Positions 9,439 to 19,097 are shown, numbered from the stretch's first letter. The stretch: 33,006 nucleotides of DNA from JBDSRX01 sp047445235 (GCA_047445235.1 JBLGEO010000005.1:1-33006), one strand, 5' to 3'. The notes: generated by a model from the sequence alone, not told the origin. Made by a program: numbers and translations.

Positions 9439-12400
9439 ATGTTCCCAAAATTCAAGAAAATAGGTGTCGATCCGAACTCAAGACAAATCAAGTTAACAGA
9501 TAAGCCTCTACAGCAAATTAAAGACTTAAGAGAAAAAACAAAAGATATGAGTTTTCAGGAAATGAGAACTAGAGTTACAGAAATGAAAAAAGAGTTGGCA
9601 GAAATGACTGCAAAAATCCCTAGTGATTTAAAACTTTCTTTAACAAAAGTAGACAGACAAGCTGGTTTACCTAAAGCAGAGAAAGAAATTCAAGCTAAGC
9701 TTTATGAGTTTATGCCAGAAATTTATGCTTTTGTAGACGAAGTATTCGCAAGGAAAGTAGGATTTAGATATCACGATGTTCAACTAAGAGCTGCAATCAT
9801 TTTGGCTCAAGGACAGAGACTTGTTGAGTTATTTACAGGAGAAGGAAAAACAATGACATTCCAACTTCCATTAATTCTTTACTCACTTGTAGGCAGAGGT
9901 GCACATTTAGTTACAGTTAACGACTACCTTTCTAGAAGAGATGCAGAATATGCTGGTCACATTGCAATTGAGCTTGGATTAAGTGTAGGAATTATTAATT
10001 CACAGGTTTCTTACAGATTTATTGCAGACGATCAAATTAGTGCATACAAAGGAGAAGAAGGACAAAAGGTAAGAGATGCAATCAAGAACTTAGATATAAG
10101 CAACATGGATGGTGCTAACTTAATTGAATGTACAAAGATAGAAAGCTACAACTGTGATATTACTTACGGAACTAACAATGAATTTGGTTTTGACTATTTG
10201 AGAGACAACATGGGCTGGGATTTAGCACAGCTTTCACAAAGAGAACTTTACTTCTGTATTATTGACGAAGCAGACTCAATTTTAATTGATGAAGCAAGAA
10301 CACCACTTATTATCTCTGGAGTTCCAAGTGATGCAAACACTACAAAGTACCAGCAATTTGCTGCTGCTGTAGATCCTTTAGAAGAAGATAAAGACTTTAT
10401 TGTAGACCATAAATCTAGGTCAGTAAGCTTAACTGAGGAAGGAATTAAACATGTAGAAAATAACTTAGGAGTAGATAACTTATGGATGGATTACTCTAAT
10501 GCATACCATATCGAAAACGCATTGAAAGCTAAATCCATGTTTAAAAGAGATGATGAATACATGGTAAAAAACGGAGAAGTTCTTATTGTTGATGAGTTTA
10601 CTGGAAGAGTTCTAAAGGGAAGAAGATACTCTGAAGGTTTACATCAAGCGATTGAAGCTAAAGAGGGAGTACAAATCCAACAGGAAAGCAAAACTTACGC
10701 TACTATTACATTTCAAAACTTCTTTAGACTTTACAAGGTTCTCTGCGGAGGATCCGGAACAGTTTTAACTGAAGCTGAAGAATTCTTTAAGATTTACGGA
10801 ATAGAATCTATAACAATTCCAACAGATAAACCTGTAATAAGAATTGATCATAAGGATAGGATTTATAAATCTCAAGAAGCTAAATTTAAAGCTGTTGTTG
10901 CAGAAATTAAGGAAATGAACCAAAGAGGACAACCTGTTCTAGTTGGGACAACTTCTGTAGATAGATCTGAGATTATCTCTAAGTTATTAGATTTGGAAGG
11001 AATTGCTCATGAAGTTTTAAACGCAAAATACCACGAACAAGAAGCAAAAATTATTGAGAGAGCAGGAAGAAATGGAGCAGTAACTGTTGCTACGAATATG
11101 GCAGGAAGAGGAGCGGATATTGTTATTGGAGGAGGAAGAAGAGGGGATGATGCTTGGAAAGAAATTTCAGCACTTGGTGGTTTGCATGTTATTGGAACAG
11201 AAAGACACGAATCTCGAAGAATTGATAACCAGTTAAGAGGAAGAACAGGTAGACAAGGAGAACCAGGTTCTTCTAGATTCTATGTTGCTCTTGATGATAC
11301 TTTAATGAAGATTTTAGGCGGAGAAGTAATGTCTGGATTAATGAGCAGAGTTGGAATGCAGGACGATATGCCAATAGAGATGGGATTTATTTCTAGACAA
11401 ATTGAGATGGCTCAAAAAAGAATAGAAAATATTAACTTTGATTCTAGAAAGCAAGTTGTAGATTACGACGATGTTATGAACCAGCACAGAGAAATTTTCT
11501 ACTCAAGAAGAAGAAAATTCTTAAATAGTGTTGAAAATGCATCTGGAAAATTTATTGAAGGTGTAAAAATTATTGATGTAAATATTCCAGAGTATAAAGA
11601 CTTAAAAGATTCACATAAGGAATCTATTGAAGAAGCTAGAGCAAAAGTAAGAGCAACAATTGAAAAGATATTTATAGGTGATATTAAGAAATCTGTTAAC
11701 GACTTTTTAGCTGTAAATCCAAGGTTAAACGAAGATAAACAGAAAAAGTTAATAGAAACATTTGCAGCATTTGTTCCAGCTGGAATGATTACAGAAGAAG
11801 TTGGAGTTAGAGAAGGAGAAGTTTGGCCAGAAGTTTTACAGCAAGTTAAAGATATCAAATCTAAAGACTTACTTAACTATTTTGCCAACTTAGCAGAAAA
11901 GTCTTTCCCTAGAAAATTAAATGATTTTGGTGAAGACTTCTATTATCTTGCAAAAGTCTTAATGTTACAAAACACTGATAACCTTTGGGTTGATCATTTA
12001 GAGTTAATGAAAGACATTAGAGAAGGAATTGGACTACAGGCTTACGCTCAAAAAGATCCATTAGTTGAATACAAAAACGAGGCTTACTTAGTGTTCTCTA
12101 TCTTTATAGATAGAATTAATTCAGAAGTAGCCAAGAAGATTATGAATATTCAGAAAGTAGATAAGAACGATGTTCCTCAACAGGCACAAAGTCTAAATAC
12201 AAACGAGAATGCAATCACTGACATCTTAACCGGAGATAGAGAATTTGTTGCAGAAGACTCCGGTGCAGTAAGAGCAGATGATGTAATTAGAAAAGCAATT
12301 AGAGAAAGAGATAAAAACCAATCTTCTCTTCAAAATAACAGGATTGATGATGGATTAAAGACCAAGAAAAATGAAAAATTCGAAAATATTGGAAGAAACG

Positions 12401-12504
12401 ATAAAGTTTCTGTCAGGTTTAAAGACGGGAAAGAAATGAAAGATGTAAAGTTCAAGAAAGTTGAGAATGATATTAAAAATGGAGATGCAGTATTAATAGC
12501 ATAA
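9439..12504 (+). CDS. secA: SecA preprotein translocase ATPase
   Basis: A 1021-residue SecA, longer than the usual 800-900. Walker A is FTGEGKT (132-138), DEAD-box II is IDEADSILIDEARTPL (275 onward), and motifs TNMAGRGADI and QLRGRTGRQGEPGSSRF mark the second ATPase domain. The helical-wing region (DNLWVDHLELMKDIREGI) is present. It drives proteins through SecYEG at the inner face of the membrane. Two departures: about 45 extra residues lie between the GLSVGII and DITYGTNNEFGFDYLRD segments, and the C-terminus ends in a tail around IGRNDKVSVRFKDGK without the usual CxCxSGxxxxxC zinc-binding segment. No Shine-Dalgarno is seen; TATACT at about 9382 could be its -10. One base separates its stop from the next start, so the next two genes are co-transcribed. 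Confidence 0.97.
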   Translation: MFPKFKKIGVDPNSRQIKLTDKPLQQIKDLREKTKDMSFQEMRTRVTEMKKELAEMTAKIPSDLKLSLTKVDRQAGLPKAEKEIQAKLYEFMPEIYAFVDEVFARKVGFRYHDVQLRAAIILAQGQRLVELFTGEGKTMTFQLPLILYSLVGRGAHLVTVNDYLSRRDAEYAGHIAIELGLSVGIINSQVSYRFIADDQISAYKGEEGQKVRDAIKNLDISNMDGANLIECTKIESYNCDITYGTNNEFGFDYLRDNMGWDLAQLSQRELYFCIIDEADSILIDEARTPLIISGVPSDANTTKYQQFAAAVDPLEEDKDFIVDHKSRSVSLTEEGIKHVENNLGVDNLWMDYSNAYHIENALKAKSMFKRDDEYMVKNGEVLIVDEFTGRVLKGRRYSEGLHQAIEAKEGVQIQQESKTYATITFQNFFRLYKVLCGGSGTVLTEAEEFFKIYGIESITIPTDKPVIRIDHKDRIYKSQEAKFKAVVAEIKEMNQRGQPVLVGTTSVDRSEIISKLLDLEGIAHEVLNAKYHEQEAKIIERAGRNGAVTVATNMAGRGADIVIGGGRRGDDAWKEISALGGLHVIGTERHESRRIDNQLRGRTGRQGEPGSSRFYVALDDTLMKILGGEVMSGLMSRVGMQDDMPIEMGFISRQIEMAQKRIENINFDSRKQVVDYDDVMNQHREIFYSRRRKFLNSVENASGKFIEGVKIIDVNIPEYKDLKDSHKESIEEARAKVRATIEKIFIGDIKKSVNDFLAVNPRLNEDKQKKLIETFAAFVPAGMITEEVGVREGEVWPEVLQQVKDIKSKDLLNYFANLAEKSFPRKLNDFGEDFYYLAKVLMLQNTDNLWVDHLELMKDIREGIGLQAYAQKDPLVEYKNEAYLVFSIFIDRINSEVAKKIMNIQKVDKNDVPQQAQSLNTNENAITDILTGDREFVAEDSGAVRADDVIRKAIRERDKNQSSLQNNRIDDGLKTKKNEKFENIGRNDKVSVRFKDGKEMKDVKFKKVENDIKNGDAVLIA

Positions 12505-12505
12505 T

Positions 12506-12994
12506 ATGAATAATTATGAAGTAGTAAGAGAAAAGATAAGGTCTACTCCTATTACTTCTGAAACTGAAACAGGTGAAAAAGTTATATTTGGTAATACAGG
12601 CTTTAAAGTATTCTGGTTTAAACAGAAGAATATAAACCAATGGCACTTTACACCTCAAGATGAATCTGTGGCACCTGCGAAAGCAGATATGGAAATTAGA
12701 ATAATATTTTCTAGAATGTTTTTGTGTGGGTTTTTTGAATTTTTAAAAGAAACTACTAAAGGAAGAAGTATCACTGAACTTGAATCGACTACAAACAAAA
12801 CCATGAAAGACTTCTTAATTTCTGCATTAGGGGAAGAAAATATAGAAAGCATTGAAGTTGATGATGGGAAGTACTTTACAAAAATCGATATAGCAAAAAT
12901 ATTAAAAAACGACGCTCTAATGAAAATACTAGAGAGAAATTATAATTATGCTTTAAATCCAAATCACCCACTTTATCTTCCACCTTATGAATAA
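12506..12994 (+). CDS. Unknown protein in the secA operon
   Basis: 162 residues, soluble, no signal peptide. I do not recognise the family. The N-terminal half looks beta-rich, with several Trp/Phe positions (GFKVFWF, WHFTP), and the C-terminal half helical, ending in a Pro/Tyr-rich tail. The start is one base after the secA stop and the end overlaps the next start by eight bases, which implies translational coupling on both sides. Placement between secA and a membrane prenyltransferase may hint at an envelope role, but nothing in the sequence proves it. Confidence 0.75.
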   Translation: MNNYEVVREKIRSTPITSETETGEKVIFGNTGFKVFWFKQKNINQWHFTPQDESVAPAKADMEIRIIFSRMFLCGFFEFLKETTKGRSITELESTTNKTMKDFLISALGEENIESIEVDDGKYFTKIDIAKILKNDALMKILERNYNYALNPNHPLYLPPYE

Positions 12995-13715
12995 ATTAAA
13001 AAAATTCTTTGTTGCCTTCTATAGGTTATCTAGATTAAATGTAATTTTAAAGGACTACTTTCCCTTTCTTACTATAGTTACAATAATCGGAATAGGGTTT
13101 AAGATAAGCCTCTTTGATTATGCATTAGCAATTCTAGTTTCTCTTTCTGTTCATTGCTATTCATTTATTGTTAATGATTGTGAGGATGCGGAAGATGATG
13201 CTATGGATGAAAAAAAGGCTAAAAGAAATCCAATCTCGTCTGGTTTTATAACATATAGGCAAGGTCTCATGATTTTGCAGTTAACATCTTTTCCAGCATT
13301 AATCTTAGTTTTTGCATTCCAAGGTATTCCAGCATTCTTAGTAATTCTATCTGCAATACTAACGGGACATTTATATTCATGGAAGAAAATAAGATATAAG
13401 TCTTACCCATTTGTAGATTTAGCTTCTCATGCTTATGCATTGGGGGCATTCCAAGTAATTTATTTTATGCTTTTAAAGAATGCAGATACTGGCTTAATAC
13501 CTTTACTCGTTCTTGCAGGAGTTGTACTTGTATCCATGGGAGGTGCATTGTTTAACCAAGTTAGAGACTTCTCTGTCGATGTAAAATCTAAGCTAAATAA
13601 CACAGCAATAACGATTGGAAAAAATAATGCTAATTTCTTTTCTATAGCGTTCTATTCATTAGGAGTTTCTTTAATTGCAGTTGCTGTAATTTTAAGACTA
13701 AGCCGACTTTCTTAA
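12987..13715 (+). CDS. UbiA-family membrane prenyltransferase
   Basis: 242 residues with about seven to eight hydrophobic helices. The first Asp-rich motif NDxxDxxxD is complete (N63, D64, D67, D71), followed by K-x-x-RNPISSG. The second motif is RDxxxD (D194, D198). These bind magnesium and the polyprenyl diphosphate in the UbiA superfamily, whose members prenylate aromatic acceptors, glycerol-phosphate lipids, or phosphoribose in arabinan-precursor synthesis. At 242 residues it is shorter than the usual 280-300. The acceptor cannot be told from the motifs. The RNPISSG segment resembles the place where decaprenyl-phosphate phosphoribosyltransferases have a RPIASG-like stretch, so a lipid-linked sugar pathway is possible. 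It overlaps the gene before it by eight bases and is the last gene of the secA operon. Confidence 0.88.
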   Translation: MNKLKKFFVAFYRLSRLNVILKDYFPFLTIVTIIGIGFKISLFDYALAILVSLSVHCYSFIVNDCEDAEDDAMDEKKAKRNPISSGFITYRQGLMILQLTSFPALILVFAFQGIPAFLVILSAILTGHLYSWKKIRYKSYPFVDLASHAYALGAFQVIYFMLLKNADTGLIPLLVLAGVVLVSMGGALFNQVRDFSVDVKSKLNNTAITIGKNNANFFSIAFYSLGVSLIAVAVILRLSRLS

Positions 13716-13765
13716 CAAATATAGCTTTTCCTGGTAGTATATTTGAAAGCTTACTAAGTTAATAT

Positions 13766-14710
13766 ATGAGGGAAAAAATAATAGCTGCCTTTGCTGCTGT
13801 GCTAATAATATTATGTGCACTTCCTTTCATTATCATTCTACCTCAAGAAGAATATCGAACTGCTGAACAGCTTGCCAGCAGAAATTCGTCTTTTCAAACA
13901 ATTGATGGCGTTAAGATACATTACGAAGTATATGGAGATCCTGTAAACCCACCTGTAGTTTTGATTCATGGCTTTGGCGGATCTACGTTTACATGGCGGG
14001 AAACAATTCCATTTTTACAGGAGAATAAATTTTATGTTATAGCAATTGATTTAAAAGGATTTGGACTAAGTCAGAAAGGTTTAGATTTGGACTATTCGCA
14101 TACATCACAAGCCAAAATGATTAGCGAACTCTTAAAAAATCTGAATGTAAAGGATGCTGTAATTGTAGGGCATAGTATGGGAGCTAATGTAGCAATAACA
14201 CTTTCAATAGAACACCCAGATAAAGTAAGTAAGCTAATTTTAGTAGATGCTGTTATCAATAAGATTGATTCCAATCCCTTATCACAGTTATCTCCACTTA
14301 TAAATGTATTTCCAATTGAACAGTATGCACGGCAGTTTCTTTTAAGATATGTAACAAACGATAAGGTAAAGGATATTCTTAAATCCGCTTATAATGATCC
14401 TGAACTTGTGACAGATGATGATGTTAAAGGATACTCAGATGCATTAAAAATGAAAGATTGGCATGACTCAGTGATTGGGATAATTAGAGATAGCAGCAAA
14501 AATAATTTATCTAAAAGCCTGGACCAAATAGGTAAACCTGTACGAATTATTTGGGGATTACAAGATCCATGGATAAATATAGAAGATGGAAAGAAGATTA
14601 ATGTGGATATAAAAGGATCAATTATGGATGTTGTTGAGGATGCTGGGCATTTGCCAATGGAGGAAAAGCCTTCAGAATTCAATGCTATACTATTGAAGGA
14701 CATGAAATAA
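13766..14710 (+). CDS. Membrane-anchored alpha/beta hydrolase
   Basis: 314 residues. Residues 6-28 are a hydrophobic anchor or uncleaved signal, placing the enzyme outside the membrane. The fold is typical: oxyanion HGFGGSTFTW, nucleophile elbow GHSMG (S137), acid D267 in GLQDPW and H295 in DAGHLPMEE, a complete Ser-Asp-His triad. Family members are esterases, lipases, C-C hydrolases or dehalogenases; the substrate is not evident. The gene starts 50 bases after the prenyltransferase, and no Shine-Dalgarno is visible. It is followed 19 bases later by the peroxiredoxin gene, so the two are probably co-transcribed. Confidence 0.92.
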   Translation: MREKIIAAFAAVLIILCALPFIIILPQEEYRTAEQLASRNSSFQTIDGVKIHYEVYGDPVNPPVVLIHGFGGSTFTWRETIPFLQENKFYVIAIDLKGFGLSQKGLDLDYSHTSQAKMISELLKNLNVKDAVIVGHSMGANVAITLSIEHPDKVSKLILVDAVINKIDSNPLSQLSPLINVFPIEQYARQFLLRYVTNDKVKDILKSAYNDPELVTDDDVKGYSDALKMKDWHDSVIGIIRDSSKNNLSKSLDQIGKPVRIIWGLQDPWINIEDGKKINVDIKGSIMDVVEDAGHLPMEEKPSEFNAILLKDMK

Positions 14711-14729
14711 TAAATCTTACCCTCAACTT

Positions 14730-15212
14730 ATGATAAATATTGGAGATACCGTTCCTAACGTACCCGTAAAAGATAAAGATAATAATGATGTTAAATTGAG
14801 AGACTTCTTAGATAAGAAATATTTAGTGCTTTACTTTTACCCGAAAGATGAAACTCCAGGATGTACTGAGGAGGCTTGCTCTTTTAGAGATAATAATGAA
14901 GTTTTGGAAAAGCTAGGTGCAAGGGTAGTAGGTGTAAGTTCAGATTCACAAAAATCTCATGGTAAATTTATAAAAAGAGAAAGCTTAAACTTTGAGCTAC
15001 TTTCTGACGAATCTCACGATCTACAAAATGCTTTTGGAGTATGGGCAGAAAAAAGTATGTTTGGTAAAACATATATGGGCACATTAAGGACAACTTATCT
15101 TATAGATAAGTCAGGAAAAATCTTAGAAATCTGGGGACCAAATGCCGAAAACAAGGTCACTACTAAAACCCATGCAGAAGATGTTGCTGCAAAGATTAAA
15201 TCCTTAAAATAA
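14730..15212 (+). CDS. bcp: Peroxiredoxin, Bcp/PrxQ type
   Basis: 160 residues, thioredoxin fold. The peroxidatic Cys45 lies in TPGCT and the resolving Cys50 is five residues later (GCTEEAC), the pattern of two-Cys PrxQ enzymes that form an intramolecular disulfide. It reduces hydrogen peroxide and organic hydroperoxides in the cytoplasm with thioredoxin as usual donor. Length is normal for the family. It follows the hydrolase by 19 bases. No Shine-Dalgarno sequence precedes the ATG. Confidence 0.95.
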   Translation: MINIGDTVPNVPVKDKDNNDVKLRDFLDKKYLVLYFYPKDETPGCTEEACSFRDNNEVLEKLGARVVGVSSDSQKSHGKFIKRESLNFELLSDESHDLQNAFGVWAEKSMFGKTYMGTLRTTYLIDKSGKILEIWGPNAENKVTTKTHAEDVAAKIKSLK

Positions 15213-15227
15213 CCTTTCTTTATGTCA

Positions 15228-15254
15228 CCTCGCACAGCATAGCGTAATGCGGGG
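15228..15254 (+). other. GC-rich hairpin after bcp
   Basis: A seven-base stem (15228-15234 with 15248-15254, one G-T pair) around a 13-base loop. It is not followed by a T run, so it is at best a weak or factor-dependent terminator. The sequence GCACAGCAT inside it recurs in inverted form near 15395-15406, on the far side of a small open frame. Confidence 0.4.
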
Positions 15255-15276
15255 TCTAATAGTAGGGTAAATTCTT

Positions 15277-15396
15277 ATGTGGTTAGAAAACCCTAAAAAA
15301 CTAGTTCCGATGTCTATAGATAAGTCCAGTTTTGGCAATGCAGCTACATGGCTTACTACACCCAAAATAGAAAGTCTATTAAGAATAGAGAAATAG
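15277..15396 (+). CDS. Possible small protein of 39 residues
   Basis: An ATG frame in the 280-base gap between bcp and dnaE. Codon use resembles that of nearby genes, and the peptide has a mixed sequence with two Trp residues and a helical basic C-terminus (IESLLRIEK). There is no membrane segment and no known motif. The gap could instead be untranslated. Support is composition only. Confidence 0.3.
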   Translation: MWLENPKKLVPMSIDKSSFGNAATWLTTPKIESLLRIEK

Positions 15397-15420
15397 CATA
15401 CTGTGCTTCTTTGACTCTTC

Positions 15421-15467
15421 TGATAGAATATAAATATAAAGCTAAGATTTTATAAAGAATTTTAGCT
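15421..15467 (+). promoter_or_regulatory. dnaE promoter and 5' hairpin
   Basis: TGATAGAAT (15421-15429) is an extended -10 that would start the mRNA at about 15436. A ten-base stem (15440-15449 with 15458-15467, one G-T pair, eight-base loop) would sit at the very 5' end of the mRNA, 28 bases before the ATG. AGGA (15486-15489) is a suitably placed ribosome binding site and decides for the ATG at 15496 over the TTG at 15490. Confidence 0.5.
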
Positions 15468-15495
15468 ATTTTACTTAGAATCCCCAGGATTGATT

Positions 15496-18400
15496 ATGAG
15501 TTTTACTCACCTACACGTTCATACTGAATACTCTCTACTAGACGGGGTAAATAAATCTACAGCATTGTTTGCTCGAGTTAAAGAGCTTGGAATGAGCTCA
15601 GTAGCTATTTCCGACCATGGAGTTATGTATGGTGTTCCAGAATTCTGGAAGTATTCCCATGATTTTGGAGTAAAGCCAATTATTGGTTGCGAGATCTATA
15701 TGTCTCCTGGAGAGATGAGCATTAGAGAAAAGATTGATGGAGTAAAGTACTATCACTTGCTTCTTCTTGCTAAAAATAGAACTGGATATTTAAATTTAAT
15801 AAAGCTAGTTTCAGAAGCACAGCTTCATGGAATGTATTATAAGCCTAGGGTTGATAGGGCTACACTTGCAAAGTACTCCGAAGGATTAGTCTGTACATCT
15901 GCGTGTATGGCTGGTCCATTATCTAGGAACATTTTAAGAGGAGACATTCCTAAGGCTGAAGACTGGTTACAATTCCTAAAGGGAACTTTTAAAGATAATT
16001 TCTTTATTGAACTTCAAAGACATGGATACGACCTAACAGACAACCTTTCACCTGACTATATTCTAAGAACTAATGATGATGAGGGTAGTGAAGAGTCAAT
16101 TGATAATTCTAATCAACAAAAATATAGTAATAATATTCTTAAAGAACTAGCTTCCAAATATAAAGTTTCATTAGTTGCGACTGCTGACGCACATTATTTA
16201 AAGAAAGAAGATAAAGAAGTTCAAACTATGTTGTTTGCTATAAAAGATGGCAAATTACTCTCTGACGACGATTGTAGGACAGGTTACGAAGGAACATATA
16301 TATTATCTCCTGAAGAGATGGAGAAGAAGTTTGGTGACGAAAAAAGTGCTGTAGACAATACTCAAAGAATTGACGAATCCATTGAAGAGTTCTCACCAAC
16401 TTTCGATAGAATTCAGCCAAAATTTTGGAATATTCCAGAAGGTGATACTTCCGAAAGCGTTTTAAGGAGTATGGTCTATGAAGGTTCTATAAAAAAATAT
16501 TCAAACTCAAATTTTAGAATTCCTAATTCAATTGATGATGAGAAAGGCACATTTGAAGAACGAGCAAAAAGAATATTTGTTCAGGAATTAATTGAGAGAT
16601 TGGATATGGAATTAAATTTGATCCATGTAAAGGGTTACGACGATTACATGCTTGTTGTAGCAGATATCATGAAATGGTCCGCAGCAAACGATATTCTAAT
16701 GGGAGTCAGAGGTTCAGTAGCTGGTTCCGCTGCTGCTCACTGTTTAGATATTGTGGAAGTTGAACCAATAAAATGGGAACTATATTTTGAAAGATTCTTA
16801 AACCCAGAAAGACCATCCCCTCCCGATATTGATATGGATATCCAAGATTCTAGAAGAGACGAAGTCTTGAATTATGTAAAAGAAAAGTATGGTCACGATG
16901 CGGTTGTTGCTGTTTGTACTTTTGGAAGGTTAAAAACTAAAGCAGCAATTCGAGATATCTCGAGAGTTATGAATATAGATTTAAAAACTGCAGATAGACT
17001 TTCTAAACTTGTTACAGTACTTTTTGGTAAACCATATACAATAGAAAAAATGATGGAAACAAGTTCAGAATTTGCAGGAATTATTAATTCAGATCCTCAA
17101 CTTGAGAAAATGTCAGAAGTTGTTAAAAAGATAGCAAATATGTCCAGGCATATGTCTGTACATGCTTGTGGACATCTAATTACACCTGGACCAGTAGTCA
17201 ATTATGTTCCTTTACAATATGAGTCTGGAGGAAGCGAAGGAGGAGACAGTAGAATAATTACTCAATATGAAGGACCATGGCTTGAAGAACTTGGATTAAT
17301 GAAGTTCGACTTTCTTGGATTAAGAACACTTACAATTATTGCTAATACAATAAAATACGTTAAACAAAGTAAGGATATTGATATAGACTTTTATTCAATT
17401 CCAGAAAGTGACAAATTAGCATACGAACTATTCGCGAAAGGAGAAACAACTGGTGTATTCCAATTTGAGTCTCCTCCAATGAGGCAATACTTAAAAGACT
17501 TAAGGGCAGAGACACAAGAAGATTTGTGCTTTATGGTAGCCGCTTATCGACCTGGGCCTATGAAGTACATTCCAGACTATATTTCTAGAAAACATGGGAC
17601 ACAAAAGACCGAGTTATTAATTCCAGCATTAGGAAATATAGTTGGAAAGACTTTTGGATTTGCTATTTATCAAGAACAAGTTATTAGAATTGCTGTGGAT
17701 TTAGCTGGATATTCAATGGGGCAAGCAGATGTTCTTAGAAGAGCAATGGGAAAAAAGAAACTTGATGTTATGAAAAAGGAAGAGGCAATATTTAAAGAAG
17801 GGGTTAAGAAGAATGGTTACGATCAAAACGTTGCAGATAAGCTTTGGGATTATTTACTTCCATTTGCTGACTACGGTTTTAATAAAGCTCACGCAGCTGG
17901 TTACGCTGTCCTCGCATACAAATGCGCTTACTTGAAAGCTCACTACCCACTACAATTTATGACTGCACTTTTGCATTCAGACATTTCAGATATGGATAGA
18001 GTAGCTACAGATATGAGTGAAGTAAGAAGATTAGGTTATAAAGTTTTACCACCGAACGTAAATAAATCTAATGTGGACTTTACTGCAGAAGGTGAGGATT
18101 CAATAAGATTTGGTTTAGGGGCTATTAAAAATGTAGGAGCTAAAACGTGTTCGGCTATTTTACAAGAAAGATTACTCAATGGCTCGTTCCGTAATTTTGA
18201 TGACATGATAGGAAGAGTTGGTATGGCAAATTTTAATAGAAAAAGTATTGAGTGTCTAATAAAAGCCGGAACAATGGATGAATTTGGAGACAGAAATTCT
18301 CTAATAAAAATTATTCCAGAAGTTGTAAGTAAATTTACAGAGAGAAAGAAAATTCAGGATGTTGGTCAGACAGATATGTTCTCAATGTTTGAGGATGAGC

Positions 18401-19050
18401 ACGATGAACCTTTGGTAACAAACTATTCTGCAACACCTTTTCCACCTACAGAACCTTCGTCAGAAAAGGAAAAAATGAATTGGGAAAAAGAATTACTAGG
18501 ACTATTTATAACAACTCATCCACTTGATACTTTCAAATGGGTAAATCTAACTGGAAGGTATAATAGACTTTCGGAGGTTGAACACACAAATGCTGGGAAC
18601 AAAGTTAAGTTTCTAGCCCTAATTACATCTGTAAAAATTACATATACAAAAAAGGATAACTCCAAAATGGCAATTCTAAATTTCGAAGACTTTTCTGGAA
18701 AGTCTGAGGCGGTAATGTTCCCTAGAGTTTACGAAAAATTTGCGCATCAGGTAGATGAATCTAGACCACTTGTTGTAGAAGCAATAATTAATGAAAGAGA
18801 AGAAAAAAAATCACTTATAATCAATACTCTCGAACATGCAGGGAGTTTAATTAGACCTAAGAAAATTTCAATAAGTGTTGTTGGCATTACAGACCAAATA
18901 AAGCTTGCAGAGCTAAAAAATTGTTTTTGTGACGAAGGAGATGCTGAGGTTGAAGTTACTTATGGTACTAAGGCTAAACCTGGAAAATTAATTAGAAAGA
19001 TTAATTTAGATGATATTCAGACTATTGAGTGTCTTGAGAAGTGGATATAA
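15496..19050 (+). CDS. dnaE: DNA polymerase III alpha subunit
   Basis: 1184 residues from the ATG at 15496; a TTG two codons earlier is less likely because AGGA is six bases before the ATG. The N-terminus is a PHP domain (HLHVHTEYSLLDG). The palm carries GVRGSVAGSAAAHCL and PDIDMD (D446 and D448 in catalytic position). The fingers include FDFLGLRTL and KAHAAGYA, and a C-terminal OB fold runs from about residue 1030. QTDMF (958-962) matches the internal beta-clamp-binding motif of DnaE (QxxLF type). It is the replicative polymerase. Length and domain order are normal. It is separated from both neighbours by structured spacers and is one of the few genes here with a visible Shine-Dalgarno. Confidence 0.98.
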   Translation: MSFTHLHVHTEYSLLDGVNKSTALFARVKELGMSSVAISDHGVMYGVPEFWKYSHDFGVKPIIGCEIYMSPGEMSIREKIDGVKYYHLLLLAKNRTGYLNLIKLVSEAQLHGMYYKPRVDRATLAKYSEGLVCTSACMAGPLSRNILRGDIPKAEDWLQFLKGTFKDNFFIELQRHGYDLTDNLSPDYILRTNDDEGSEESIDNSNQQKYSNNILKELASKYKVSLVATADAHYLKKEDKEVQTMLFAIKDGKLLSDDDCRTGYEGTYILSPEEMEKKFGDEKSAVDNTQRIDESIEEFSPTFDRIQPKFWNIPEGDTSESVLRSMVYEGSIKKYSNSNFRIPNSIDDEKGTFEERAKRIFVQELIERLDMELNLIHVKGYDDYMLVVADIMKWSAANDILMGVRGSVAGSAAAHCLDIVEVEPIKWELYFERFLNPERPSPPDIDMDIQDSRRDEVLNYVKEKYGHDAVVAVCTFGRLKTKAAIRDISRVMNIDLKTADRLSKLVTVLFGKPYTIEKMMETSSEFAGIINSDPQLEKMSEVVKKIANMSRHMSVHACGHLITPGPVVNYVPLQYESGGSEGGDSRIITQYEGPWLEELGLMKFDFLGLRTLTIIANTIKYVKQSKDIDIDFYSIPESDKLAYELFAKGETTGVFQFESPPMRQYLKDLRAETQEDLCFMVAAYRPGPMKYIPDYISRKHGTQKTELLIPALGNIVGKTFGFAIYQEQVIRIAVDLAGYSMGQADVLRRAMGKKKLDVMKKEEAIFKEGVKKNGYDQNVADKLWDYLLPFADYGFNKAHAAGYAVLAYKCAYLKAHYPLQFMTALLHSDISDMDRVATDMSEVRRLGYKVLPPNVNKSNVDFTAEGEDSIRFGLGAIKNVGAKTCSAILQERLLNGSFRNFDDMIGRVGMANFNRKSIECLIKAGTMDEFGDRNSLIKIIPEVVSKFTERKKIQDVGQTDMFSMFEDEHDEPLVTNYSATPFPPTEPSSEKEKMNWEKELLGLFITTHPLDTFKWVNLTGRYNRLSEVEHTNAGNKVKFLALITSVKITYTKKDNSKMAILNFEDFSGKSEAVMFPRVYEKFAHQVDESRPLVVEAIINEREEKKSLIINTLEHAGSLIRPKKISISVVGITDQIKLAELKNCFCDEGDAEVEVTYGTKAKPGKLIRKINLDDIQTIECLEKWI

Positions 19051-19068
19051 CCCCAGACGCCTAATCAC

Positions 19069-19097
19069 GGCGACAATTACCCTATTTATGGTATAAT
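19069..19097 (+). promoter_or_regulatory. Promoter of the first envelope gene
   Basis: GCGACA (19070-19075) and an extended -10, TGGTATAAT ending at 19097, spaced 16 bases. The same GGCGACAA block and the same ATGGTATAAT block recur upstream of 21259, with a similar CGCC half-site seven bases before. The predicted leader is about 175 bases. Confidence 0.55.

Noticed and set aside
11499..11858. Open frame antisense to secA
   Set aside because: It lies wholly inside a well-conserved gene and encodes a low-complexity Ser/Phe-rich chain.
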